Of a stretch of DNA of 36,534 nt, positions 1 through 7,814 are shown piece after piece. Source of the DNA: Haemophilus paracuniculus (lineage in GTDB: Bacteria > Pseudomonadota > Gammaproteobacteria > Enterobacterales > Pasteurellaceae); NCBI RefSeq assembly GCF_002015115.1, contig NZ_MUYA01000002.1, positions 30,071-66,604 of the forward strand, in the 5' to 3' direction. The translations under genes and the position numbers were made by a program. The notes under the pieces were generated by a model. It did not search any database. It saw only the letters and a program-made list of their open reading frames with translations, and was not told the DNA's origin. Position 1 is the first letter of the stretch, and each line of letters begins with the position of its first letter.

Positions 1-40
1 TTTCTTTGGTTACTTTCTTTACACGAGTAAAGAAAGTAAC
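1..40. repeat. Inverted repeat, copy 1 of a dispersed hairpin
   Basis: The 12-base arm GTTACTTTCTTT (9-20) pairs perfectly with AAAGAAAGTAAC (29-40) across an 8-base loop. A second copy lies at 12518-12549, where the flanking TTTCTTTGG and CCAAAGAAA arms are better preserved. The repeat sits just upstream of rnb. It looks like a dispersed intergenic palindrome rather than a gene-specific regulator, and no gene is visible here. Confidence 0.75.
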
Positions 41-119
41 AAAAAACATTTTGCGGATTTTTGTGAAAATCCTACCCCTTGCAATCCAATTTAAGTTAAT
101 CCAAATTCAAAATAAAAAA

Positions 120-2099
120 ATGTTCCAAAACAACCCCCTATTAGCCCAATTAAAGCAGCAAATCGAAGCGAGTAAAGAGTATGTGGAAGGCGTGGTGCGT
201 GCGTCTGACAAAAGCTACGGTTTTTTAGAGTGTGAGAAAAAAAGTTACTTCATTCCGCCAGCGGAAATGAAAAAAGTGATGCACGGCGACACCGTGAAAG
301 CGGTGGTCAAGCGTGATGGCGATAAAGAGCAGGTCGAGGTCGATTCTTTGATCGAGCCGATGTTAGATCGCTTTATCGCCCAAGTACGTTTTAACCGAGA
401 CGGCAAATTGCAACTGGCGGTCGATCACCCAAGCATTAAAAATCTGATTTCCGCCAATGTGCAAAAAAATGTGAGCGAGAAATTGGAAAATGGCGATTGG
501 GTGGTGGCGAAATTGAAAACTCACCCCTTGCGTGATGACCGTTTTCTGTTCGCCCAAGTGATTCAATTGATCTGCAAAGAGAGCGACAATTTCGCACCGT
601 GGTGGGTAACGCTGGCTCGCCACGAACAGCCGCGTGAGCCTGTGCCGAATGAGGCGAGCTACGAACTGCACGATGAGTTGGGGCGTGAAGATTTGACCTC
701 ACTCTATTTCACGACGATTGACAGCCCAAGCACGCAGGATATGGACGATGCCCTTTATATCGAGCCTGTAATGACGAACGGTGAGCAAACGGGCTGGCAG
801 TTGGTGGTGGCGATTGCCGATCCGACCGCTTACATTCCTGAACATTCCAATATCGAAAAAGCTGCTCGCCAGCGTTGTTTTACCAACTATTTACCAGGCT
901 TCAACATTCCAATGTTACCGCGTGAGTTGTCGGACGATCTCTGTTCCCTTGTGCCGAATGAAAAACGCCCTGCGTTGGTCGGCTATATTGAAACGGATCT
1001 GCTCGGCAATATCGTCAAGCCAGCCCGTTTTGTGTCGGCGTGGGTTGAATCCAAAGCGAAGTTGGCGTATGACAATGTGTCCGATTATCTCGAACAGGTT
1101 GAAAATGCGTGGCAGCCCGACAATGGGGAAACCAAACAGCAAATCGACTGGCTACACCAATTTACCCAAGCTCGCATTCAATGGCGTGGCGAAAATGCGT
1201 TGCTGTTCAAAGAGCAGGGCGATTACGCTTTTGAGCTGAACGAAGACGGCTCGGTGAAAGGGATTCACGTTGAATATCGCCGTATTGCGAACCAAATCAT
1301 TGAAGAATCAATGATCATCGCTAACATTTGTGCCGCTCAATTCCTCGCCGAAAACGCCAAAACAGGCGTGTTCAACACCCATTCGGGCTTTGATCCGAAA
1401 AACCTTGAACCTGCCAAAAACTTCCTGCTCGACACCCTCGCCACCGAGGAAAATCGTGAGCAGTTGGCAGAACGCTACTCGGCAGAACGTTTAACCACCC
1501 TCAACGGCTACTGCGAAATGCGACGAGATATTGACGCTTTCCCTGAAAAATTCCTCGAATTGCGTCTTCGCCGTTACCTCACTTTCGCCGAATTTAAAGG
1601 GGAAGTCGCCCCGCACTTCGGGCTAGGAATTAGCCACTACGCCACTTGGACATCGCCGATCCGCAAATATGGCGATATGGTAAACCACCGCTTGATCAAA
1701 CAATGCCTGCTCAACCAACAGGCGAAAGCGGTGGACGAAAGCATTTTAGCTCGCTTGCAAGAGGCTCGCCGTCAAAATCGCCTTGTCGAACGGGATATTG
1801 CCGACTGGCTCTACGCTCGCTACCTCGCCCCGAGAGTCGAACAAAATGTCGAATTTGAGTGCGAAATTGCTGATGTTTCCCGTGGTGGCGTGCGAGCAAG
1901 AGTGATCGAAAACGGTGCGTCCATTTTCGTTCCATTCTCAACTCTGCACGACAACAAAGAAGAAATGGACTACCGCCCCGAAGAAATCGCCCTCTACATC
2001 AAAGGCGAAAAAGCCTACCAAATCGGACAAACCGTGCGAGTGAAACTCACCGAAGTTCGTTTGGAAACGAGAAGTATTGTGGGGAATATCATTGTTTAA
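120..2099 (+). CDS. rnb: Exoribonuclease II (RNase II)
   Basis: This enzyme degrades single-stranded mRNA 3' to 5' in the cytoplasm, releasing nucleoside 5'-phosphates. The product is 659 residues, close to the 644 of E. coli. It has N-terminal cold-shock RNA-binding domains, an RNB catalytic domain and a C-terminal S1 domain. The metal-binding acidic cluster is visible as TIDSPSTQDMDDALYIE, near residues 200-212, and SHYATWTSPIRKYGDMVNH is the conserved late RNB motif. The start at 120 was chosen because the protein opens with the family-like MFQNNPLLAQLK. The frame runs open to position 6 but crosses the inverted repeat and reads as low-complexity, non-family sequence. No clear Shine-Dalgarno precedes 120. 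The gene stands alone and ends at a strong terminator. Confidence 0.95.
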   Translation: MFQNNPLLAQLKQQIEASKEYVEGVVRASDKSYGFLECEKKSYFIPPAEMKKVMHGDTVKAVVKRDGDKEQVEVDSLIEPMLDRFIAQVRFNRDGKLQLAVDHPSIKNLISANVQKNVSEKLENGDWVVAKLKTHPLRDDRFLFAQVIQLICKESDNFAPWWVTLARHEQPREPVPNEASYELHDELGREDLTSLYFTTIDSPSTQDMDDALYIEPVMTNGEQTGWQLVVAIADPTAYIPEHSNIEKAARQRCFTNYLPGFNIPMLPRELSDDLCSLVPNEKRPALVGYIETDLLGNIVKPARFVSAWVESKAKLAYDNVSDYLEQVENAWQPDNGETKQQIDWLHQFTQARIQWRGENALLFKEQGDYAFELNEDGSVKGIHVEYRRIANQIIEESMIIANICAAQFLAENAKTGVFNTHSGFDPKNLEPAKNFLLDTLATEENREQLAERYSAERLTTLNGYCEMRRDIDAFPEKFLELRLRRYLTFAEFKGEVAPHFGLGISHYATWTSPIRKYGDMVNHRLIKQCLLNQQAKAVDESILARLQEARRQNRLVERDIADWLYARYLAPRVEQNVEFECEIADVSRGGVRARVIENGASIFVPFSTLHDNKEEMDYRPEEIALYIKGEKAYQIGQTVRVKLTEVRLETRSIVGNIIV

Positions 2100-2112
2100 G
2101 TAAAAAACACAT

Positions 2113-2140
2113 AAAAAAGACCGCTTGCGGTCTTTTTTTA
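2113..2140 (+). terminator. Rho-independent terminator of rnb
   Basis: The GACCGC/GCGGTC stem (2119-2132) is extended by an A run pairing with the T run, and is followed by T7. The stem contains an uptake-signal core (ACCGCTTG), a common arrangement in this family. Confidence 0.85.
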
Positions 2141-2225
2141 TACAGCAAAGTACCTACGATAAAAATAGGCAGTAATGCGACTTTTGATTAGAATGCGTAA
2201 CCGTAACAAATAAGAGAGATTTTAA

Positions 2226-2834
2226 ATGTGGACGATTTTTAATATTGCTTTTCAACAGGTTGAGAAAAAAGCAAAAAGACTATTTTTTAAAACTAAAAAG
2301 GAAATTTCATTTTCATCTTTTGAAGATATTAGAATATATAGCGAACAATTACCTAATTTTGAAAAAGAGTTTAATACGATTATTAAAATTTGGCTACCTG
2401 ATATTGTATATGACTGTATTCAACGTCAAAAAGGCGTAGGTTTCTTAGGTTTTAGTAATGCAGAAATTATTCGTAATATTTTAATTATTCATTGCTATGG
2501 TTTTTCAGCTTTTCAGCAAATAAGAGGGCGAAATAAAAGTACGCCATCACAGCAAGAAAAAGAGAGTAATAAACTCTATTCAAGAAGTATTGAATGGGAA
2601 AATGATCAGCTTGGAAAAAATGTGAATGGCGTAAAAATCAGTTGCCATACTAAGCTAAAAGAAGATTTACAACGTTTAGCAGATTTAAGAGAGTTATCTT
2701 TGGGGGAATATATCCGAAAAGTAATTACTACCCATTGTTTAGGGAATGGGTTTATTCCATTTGATGAAGCTCTTTCATCGCAAGAAGTTGAGCTAAGAAA
2801 TAAAATTATTCGGGATTTTTTAGCACAAGAATAG
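2226..2834 (+). CDS. Hypothetical protein with two ribbon-helix-helix-like segments
   Basis: The 202-residue protein matches no named family that I recognise. Its C-terminal part (about 136-173) reads as a ribbon-helix-helix fold: a short strand VKISCHT, a helix KLKEDLQRLADLREL, then LSLGEYIRKVITTHCLG. An earlier segment (about 57-92) ends in FSNAEIIRNILIIHCYG, which shares the S, E, I, R, H, C and G positions with the second. This suggests an internal duplication and a single chain holding two DNA-binding-like modules. AGAGAG lies upstream of the ATG. The gene is AT-rich compared with rnb and lies directly upstream of the lipoprotein and Slam genes on the same strand. A regulatory role is inferred only from the fold-like pattern and position. 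Confidence 0.6.
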   Translation: MWTIFNIAFQQVEKKAKRLFFKTKKEISFSSFEDIRIYSEQLPNFEKEFNTIIKIWLPDIVYDCIQRQKGVGFLGFSNAEIIRNILIIHCYGFSAFQQIRGRNKSTPSQQEKESNKLYSRSIEWENDQLGKNVNGVKISCHTKLKEDLQRLADLRELSLGEYIRKVITTHCLGNGFIPFDEALSSQEVELRNKIIRDFLAQE

Positions 2835-2860
2835 TTTTTATATTATTTTCTAACTAGCGT

Positions 2861-2879
2861 ATTTTATCTTAGATAAAAT
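2861..2879. promoter_or_regulatory. Perfect 19-bp palindrome upstream of the lipoprotein genes
   Basis: ATTTTATCT and AGATAAAAT form a perfect 9-1-9 inverted repeat between the ribbon-helix-helix-like gene and the small lipoprotein gene, 36 bases before the latter's start. It could be an operator, for example for the neighbouring regulator-like protein. A weak AT-only hairpin is the alternative. The half-sites run TTATC-n-GATAA, opposite to the usual Fur layout, so Fur is not favoured. Confidence 0.4.
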
Positions 2880-2914
2880 ATTTATTATCATTCTACTTTA
2901 ATGAGGATTTTCTT

Positions 2915-3106
2915 ATGAAAATGAAAACATTACTTATTAGTTTTATGTCCCTTTCTGCAATTACTTTAACAGGTTGTGCAGAATTGCAAAGCGAATTACG
3001 CAGTATTGGTTCATCTGCCAAAGATTCTGCTGTAATGCGAGCTAAAATGGAAGCAAGTAGTAAAGCATCAGAAGCCACAGGTAAAGTATTAGGCTCTAAG
3101 TACTAA
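2915..3106 (+). CDS. Small lipoprotein, hypothetical
   Basis: This 63-residue protein begins with a basic MKMK and a hydrophobic stretch ending in a lipobox, LTGC, near residue 21. It is therefore probably processed by signal peptidase II and lipid-anchored. The mature part is about 43 residues, hydrophilic and rich in Ala, Ser, Glu and Lys, probably helical. I recognise no family. GAGGA about 8 bases upstream is a good ribosome binding site; the ATG two codons later is an alternative start. A short hairpin follows the stop, so it may be transcribed separately from the surface lipoprotein gene 55 bases downstream. Confidence 0.7.
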   Translation: MKMKTLLISFMSLSAITLTGCAELQSELRSIGSSAKDSAVMRAKMEASSKASEATGKVLGSKY

Positions 3107-3124
3107 TTACTAAGTTTAATTTAA

Positions 3125-3145
3125 GGCGACATTCGGTCGCCTTTA
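3125..3145 (+). terminator. Short terminator-like hairpin
   Basis: The GGCGAC/GTCGCC stem (3125-3130, 3136-3141) has a 5-base loop and is followed by a short T run (CTTTAT). The modest T tract suggests partial termination ahead of the next gene. Confidence 0.6.
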
Positions 3146-3161
3146 TCATAGGAAAATAAAA

Positions 3162-4322
3162 ATGAAAGTTTATACAAAAGCCAGTTTGATCTTAGTGTCG
3201 ATTTTTAGCCTTGCGAGTTGTGGTAGTTCAGATAAGGCAAAGGACAATCCATCACAGCCACAAAATCAACCGACAAATAAGGTTAGCCCTGCGACAACAA
3301 ATAATGTGGCTAATCCATCAAATAATTTGCCATCATCTGTACCCAATAATGAGAGTAAGCCTACTTCATCATCAAATAGTCCAACTACAAATTCGGGTAA
3401 AGCACCTACTCAGAAACCCGTTTCTCAAACAGGGCAAGCTGTTGAGGTAACAAATGATGGTGTTGAATGGCGTAAAAGACGATTAACCAGTGATAACTTT
3501 AAGCCAAAATACCCAACGCTAAAAGTGATTGGTAATTTAGCTAATGATGGTAATACTGGTTATGAATTAGATGGACAATCTTATGAATCGCCATTGAGAG
3601 CCGATAATAGCCATATTATTTTAGATTTCAAAAAGTTAGCGAATGATGGAAAACCTTATTTAGGTACGCATACTGGCACTTTGGAAGATAAATTGATGGA
3701 AGGCGAATTAAAAAATGCCGAAGGAAAATCTATTCCAGCCACTAAAATAGATTATGCATTTGGTAATTTACCTTACTCAACTTATGGTATTTTATTTGAT
3801 GGCAATCGAGCTGAGGTTTTTTATCAAGGATTAGCCGCAGGGCAAAATCTTCCTGATTTAATTGAGTATGTTGTACAAGAGAGAAATGGAAATGCTGATT
3901 ATATTGATGAAGTAAGAGGCAATGCTACATACAAAGGGGAACTTATTGCTTCTATTGTTGAGCAAAACAAAGACTATTCCTATGGAAAACCAAATAAGCC
4001 GTTTGTTGATGGTACTTTTGAAATTCGAGCAAATTTTGGTGAAAGTAAAAATAATCCTATTTTTGATTCTAGTTTAACAGGTGAAATGAAAAGTAACACC
4101 GTTGGTAATATTATGCTCTATGAGGGTGAGATTTCTAGAATTCACAATGCCTTTTCAGGTAAAGCCAGAGCTGAAAATTTTTCAGGCGAATATAGCGGTA
4201 TTTTTGTCGGAAAAAATCTGAATGATATTGTGGGGCGAATTGAATTAGAAAATAAAAACAAAGATTTGAAAGAGGGTGAAATAAAAGAATATCACGCTGC
4301 TTTTGGTGGTACTAAACAATAG
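3162..4322 (+). CDS. TbpB-like surface lipoprotein, probable Slam substrate
   Basis: The 386-residue product has a lipoprotein signal with lipobox LASC (Cys near residue 20). A long Asn/Pro/Ser/Thr/Gln-rich linker runs to about residue 95. The C-terminal two thirds resemble the handle and beta-barrel layout of transferrin-binding protein B and related Slam-dependent lipoproteins. Visible marks are YKGEL, GTFEIRANFGESKNNPIFDSS, an FSGEYSGIFVG-type strand, and the closing AAFGGTKQ typical of these barrels. It lacks the length of a two-lobed TbpB (about 600 residues), so it looks like a single-lobe protein of the HpuA or PmSLP kind. The Slam gene follows directly, which is the usual arrangement of a substrate and its exporter. 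The ligand is unknown; a host protein such as a complement factor or an iron or haem carrier would fit the family. Confidence 0.85.
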   Translation: MKVYTKASLILVSIFSLASCGSSDKAKDNPSQPQNQPTNKVSPATTNNVANPSNNLPSSVPNNESKPTSSSNSPTTNSGKAPTQKPVSQTGQAVEVTNDGVEWRKRRLTSDNFKPKYPTLKVIGNLANDGNTGYELDGQSYESPLRADNSHIILDFKKLANDGKPYLGTHTGTLEDKLMEGELKNAEGKSIPATKIDYAFGNLPYSTYGILFDGNRAEVFYQGLAAGQNLPDLIEYVVQERNGNADYIDEVRGNATYKGELIASIVEQNKDYSYGKPNKPFVDGTFEIRANFGESKNNPIFDSSLTGEMKSNTVGNIMLYEGEISRIHNAFSGKARAENFSGEYSGIFVGKNLNDIVGRIELENKNKDLKEGEIKEYHAAFGGTKQ

Positions 4323-4333
4323 TTTATCAACGA

Positions 4334-4367
4334 AAATAAAGCGACTGTTTTAGCAGTCGCTTTATTT
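4334..4367 (+). terminator. Strong hairpin between surface lipoprotein and Slam genes
   Basis: A perfect 14-bp stem (4334-4347 with 4354-4367) closes a 6-base loop and carries AAATAAA and TTTATTT on its outer ends. It lies 11 bases after the lipoprotein stop and 31 bases before the Slam start. It could lower Slam expression relative to its substrate, or stabilise the upstream mRNA. Confidence 0.75.
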
Positions 4368-4398
4368 CAAGTTGTTATATTCTTTTGCAGAAAATAAA

Positions 4399-5811
4399 AT
4401 GAAACAAATTATTCCTCTTTTTTCCTTATTACCTATTTTGACGGTGGCTAATCCTCTTAATGATCAAAGCGAGATTAAAACCGCACAAATTCAAGCACCG
4501 CAGAAACATTTAGCCACATTAAGTCAAAATACACCCAAATTAACTTATTCATTGCAAGAAATTCAACAGAACGAACCCCTTGCACGTTATTTTCTTTCCC
4601 AAGCGATTTATCAAAAAAATAGCGAACAAATTGAGCAGTTAGTGGCAATTTATCAGCAGTTTCCAAAACGAGATGAGATTTTGGAAAAATATGCTCAAGG
4701 TAAATTGGCAATGCTAAAAGAAAATTACGCCAAAGCGATTGAGCTTTATCAACAGATTTTGGCGGAAAATTCACAGCTAAATACCGTTCGGATTGAATTA
4801 GCAATGGCTTATTTTTACGATCAAAAAAATAAACAGGCTCGCGAACAGTTTAATCAGGCGTTACAAGTGGATAGTTTACCGCCAGAAATTGCTACTTTAA
4901 TTCAAGCCTATTTATCTGCCTTAGAAAAAAGAGATAAATGGCAAATTTCAGCTAATTCGAATTATATTAAAAATCGTAATGTAAATAATGCTTCCACTGC
5001 CGATGAAATTGAAAAAACGGGCTATATTAAAAATGCGGATATGAAACCACAAAAAGCCACAGGTTTTGCCTATAATTTAGATTTTAGCCGAGATTGGAAT
5101 ATCGCAGGTTCACATTATTTGGCTTTTGCTAATGAATTTTACGGAAAATTATATTGGGATAATCGAGATTACGATGATATGAATAATCGTATTTCTTTCG
5201 GTTATTCTTATAAAAATGCGAATAATACGTTACGTTTATTACCATTTTATGAAAAACGTTGGTATGGTGGCAGTTCTTATCAGTGGAAAAATGGATTGCG
5301 AGCCGAATTTACCCATTGGTTTTCACCAAAATGGCAAAATTCCACCGCCTTAGAATATGCCAAATTACGTTATTTTTCTTCAATGAAAAATGAAATTAAC
5401 CAGCTGGCTTCAAATACCTTAGTTTGGTTGCCGAATAATACTAATTTATTGAGTTTAGGTTTGGATTTTAACCGAGAAAAAAGTGCTATTAAGCAATATA
5501 GTTCCGATACTTATGGCGTTCGTTTGGGTTGGCGGAAAATATGGCAGGCGGAAATTGGCACACAATTTAGTTTAGGATATAGTCGCCGAAATTATAAAGA
5601 TATTGCCAAATTGGGTGGATTTTTAGATTTAAAGAAAAAACGTCAAGATAATATTTACCACGCCAGTTTTACTATTTGGAAAAATAATTGGCATTGGTTA
5701 GGCATTACCCCGAAATTGCAATTTTCGTGGAAAAAATATGATAGTAATTTACCGACTTTATATTCCTATTCGGATAAAAATGTGAATTTAATCTTAGAAC
5801 GCCGTTTCTAA
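4399..5811 (+). CDS. Surface lipoprotein assembly modifier (Slam, DUF560)
   Basis: Slam proteins are outer-membrane translocons that move particular lipoproteins to the cell surface. This 470-residue protein has a signal peptide (cut near TVA-NP), tetratricopeptide-like helices over about 75-170 (YAKAIELYQQILAENSQL and ARE QFNQALQVDS type repeats), and a C-terminal barrel from about residue 180 with alternating aromatic strands. It ends in LILERRF, with the terminal Phe expected of an outer-membrane barrel. The start at 4399 was chosen because it opens the signal peptide MKQIIPLFSLLPIL; an in-frame ATG nine codons earlier only adds a non-signal leader. The ribosome binding site is weak, so translation may be low. 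The upstream TbpB-like gene is its probable client. Confidence 0.9.
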   Translation: MKQIIPLFSLLPILTVANPLNDQSEIKTAQIQAPQKHLATLSQNTPKLTYSLQEIQQNEPLARYFLSQAIYQKNSEQIEQLVAIYQQFPKRDEILEKYAQGKLAMLKENYAKAIELYQQILAENSQLNTVRIELAMAYFYDQKNKQAREQFNQALQVDSLPPEIATLIQAYLSALEKRDKWQISANSNYIKNRNVNNASTADEIEKTGYIKNADMKPQKATGFAYNLDFSRDWNIAGSHYLAFANEFYGKLYWDNRDYDDMNNRISFGYSYKNANNTLRLLPFYEKRWYGGSSYQWKNGLRAEFTHWFSPKWQNSTALEYAKLRYFSSMKNEINQLASNTLVWLPNNTNLLSLGLDFNREKSAIKQYSSDTYGVRLGWRKIWQAEIGTQFSLGYSRRNYKDIAKLGGFLDLKKKRQDNIYHASFTIWKNNWHWLGITPKLQFSWKKYDSNLPTLYSYSDKNVNLILERRF

Positions 5812-5830
5812 TTTTATTTTTAAGGATAAA

Positions 5831-5860
5831 AAAACCACCCCCTCGGGTGGTTTTCTTTTT
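5831..5860. terminator. Bidirectional terminator between convergent genes
   Basis: The AAAACCACCC/GGGTGGTTTT stem (5831-5840, 5845-5854) has T-rich sequence after it on both strands. It can end the Slam transcript on the plus strand and the glnS and small lipoprotein transcript on the minus strand. Confidence 0.85.
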
Positions 5861-5872
5861 TATGTTACCAAC

Positions 5873-6016
5873 TTAATTGAGCGATAATTTTTCGCTGGTT
5901 GGGTTGTATTTAATCCCTGAATTTGAACCCTCTGAGCCGTTGAAGTAGATGTTCTTCGGTTGGGAACAGGCGGTTACTACGAGGGTAGTGAGGGCGATGA
6001 TAAGTAGTTTTTTCAT
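5873..6016 (-). CDS. Tiny lipoprotein of 47 residues
   Basis: Reading the minus strand from the ATG at 6016 gives a 47-residue protein opening MKKLLIIALTTLVVTAC. It has a lipobox (VTAC, Cys 17), followed by SQPKNIYFNGSEGSNSGIKY and ending KLSLN. An AAGGAAA ribosome binding site sits 6 bases before the ATG. The start is 18 bases after the glnS stop, so it is probably co-transcribed with glnS and ended by the bidirectional terminator. It is too short for routine gene calling. After cleavage about 31 residues would be anchored in a membrane. The function is unknown. Confidence 0.7.
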   Translation of the reverse strand: MKKLLIIALTTLVVTACSQPKNIYFNGSEGSNSGIKYNPTSEKLSLN

Positions 6017-6034
6017 TTGTTTTCCTTATAAAAA

Positions 6035-7705
6035 TTAAAAGGCGACACTCTCTTTCAAACCTACGGTGAGGTTGAACACGAGGTTGTTGGCATTGCCGTC
6101 TTTGCTGTCGAGGCAGTAGTAGCCTTCACGCTCGAATTGGTAGCCTTGTTCGGCTTTCGCATTGGCGAGGCTTGGTTCAACAAAGCCGTGTTTGATCACG
6201 AGGGAATTTGGGTTAATCACATCGGTAATTTCTTCAGCTGCCCCTGGGTTTGCCACCGTGAACAAGCGGTCGTAAATGCGGAATTCTGCTGGTTTGTTTT
6301 CTTCCGCAGAAACCCAATGGATCACCCCTTTCACTTTACGACCGTCCGCAGGATTTTTGCCGAGCGTTTCAGGATCGTAAGTGCAGAAAATCGTGGTAAT
6401 CTTACCGCTTGCATCTTTCTCAACACGTTCTGCCTTAATCACATAGGCGTTACGCAAACGTACCTCTTTGCCTAGCACAAGGCGTTTGTACTGCTTGTTC
6501 GCTTCCTCACGGAAATCCGCTTCGTCAATGTAAAGCTCACGCGTAAACGGCAACTGACGCTCGCCGAGTTCTGGGCGATTTGGGTGATTTGGAGCGGTCA
6601 GCATCTCTTTTTCGCCGAAGTTTTCGATCACCACTTTAACAGGGTTGATCACCGCCATTGCACGCGGGGCGTTTTCGTTGAGATCCTCACGGATACAGGC
6701 TTCAAGGGCAGAGTATTCCACCACATTATCTTGCTTGGTTACCCCAATTCTGCGGCAAAATTCACGCAACGAAGCAGGGGTATAACCACGGCGGCGTAAG
6801 CCCGAAATGGTTGGCATACGCGGATCGTTCCAGCCGTCCACGATTTTATCTTCCACTAATTTCAATAACTTACGTTTAGAAGTGAGCGTGCCTTCGAGGT
6901 TGAGGCGTGAAAATTCGTATTGGTGCGGTAATGGGCGTTCGATTGAGATATTTTCTAACACCCAGTCATATAAACGGCGGTTGTCTTGGAATTCGAGGGT
7001 ACAAATCGAATGGGTAATACGCTCAATCGCATCAGAAATACAGTGAGTGAAATCGTACATTGGGTAAATGCACCATTTGTCGCCCGTTTGGTGGTGGCTG
7101 GCGAATTTGACGCGATAAAGCACGGGATCACGCATTACGATAAACGGCGAAGCCATATCAATTTTGGCACGCAAACAGGCTTTGCCCTCGGCAAATTCGC
7201 CGTTTTTCATTTTCTCGAATAGGGCTAAGTTTTCTTCCACCGAACGATCGCGGTACGGGCTGTTTTTGCCTGCTTCGGTCAAAGTGCCACGATATTCACG
7301 CATTTCTTCGGGCGAAAGTTCGTCCACATAGGCTAAGCCTTTGTTGATGAGTTCAATCGCATAGCCGTAAAGTTGATCGAAATAGTCAGAGGCATAACGC
7401 GGCTCGCCTTCCCATTTAAAGCCCAGCCATTCCACGTCTTGCTTGATGGAATCGACATATTCCACATCTTCTTTAACAGGGTTGGTGTCGTCAAAACGCA
7501 GGTTACATTTGCCGTTGTACTCTTGGGCGATGCCGAAGTTCAAGCAGATCGATTTCGCGTGTCCGATGTGCAAATAGCCGTTCGGCTCAGGCGGAAAGCG
7601 GGTGTAAACGTTATTATGCTTGCCCGAGGCAAGATCTTCATCAATGATATGGGTAATAAAGTTGGCACGGGTTTCGGTTTCCGTGTTTAAAGTTTCTGTT
7701 GTCAT
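6035..7705 (-). CDS. glnS: Glutamine--tRNA ligase
   Basis: GlnS charges tRNA-Gln with glutamine using ATP in the cytoplasm. The 556-residue product has the class I signature [15 protein letters not shown] (HIGH at residues 46-49) and the second ATP-binding motif as SKRK (276-279). A two-domain anticodon-binding beta-barrel fills the C-terminal part. Length matches the E. coli enzyme (about 554). The ATG at 7705 follows AAGAG. The gene lies 109 bases downstream of the glycosyltransferase gene on the same strand, and that gap probably holds its own promoter. A tiny lipoprotein gene follows it. Confidence 0.97.
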   Translation of the reverse strand: MTTETLNTETETRANFITHIIDEDLASGKHNNVYTRFPPEPNGYLHIGHAKSICLNFGIAQEYNGKCNLRFDDTNPVKEDVEYVDSIKQDVEWLGFKWEGEPRYASDYFDQLYGYAIELINKGLAYVDELSPEEMREYRGTLTEAGKNSPYRDRSVEENLALFEKMKNGEFAEGKACLRAKIDMASPFIVMRDPVLYRVKFASHHQTGDKWCIYPMYDFTHCISDAIERITHSICTLEFQDNRRLYDWVLENISIERPLPHQYEFSRLNLEGTLTSKRKLLKLVEDKIVDGWNDPRMPTISGLRRRGYTPASLREFCRRIGVTKQDNVVEYSALEACIREDLNENAPRAMAVINPVKVVIENFGEKEMLTAPNHPNRPELGERQLPFTRELYIDEADFREEANKQYKRLVLGKEVRLRNAYVIKAERVEKDASGKITTIFCTYDPETLGKNPADGRKVKGVIHWVSAEENKPAEFRIYDRLFTVANPGAAEEITDVINPNSLVIKHGFVEPSLANAKAEQGYQFEREGYYCLDSKDGNANNLVFNLTVGLKESVAF

Positions 7706-7814
7706 AAAATGCTCTTGTGATAGTTTCTTTGTAAATGTTCGCGTATTCTACACGCTCGATAAATTTCTTCAAATCTTACCGCTTGCAAGGGGGAAGATTT
7801 GTGCAAATTTTGCG

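Noticed and set aside
6..119. N-terminal extension of RNase II
   Set aside because: The frame is open, but it translates an inverted repeat and an AT-rich leader, and RNase II proteins start near MFQNNPLL.
2861..2879. Fur box
   Set aside because: The half-sites are oriented TTATC-n-GATAA, the reverse of the usual Fur arrangement; kept only as an unnamed palindrome.
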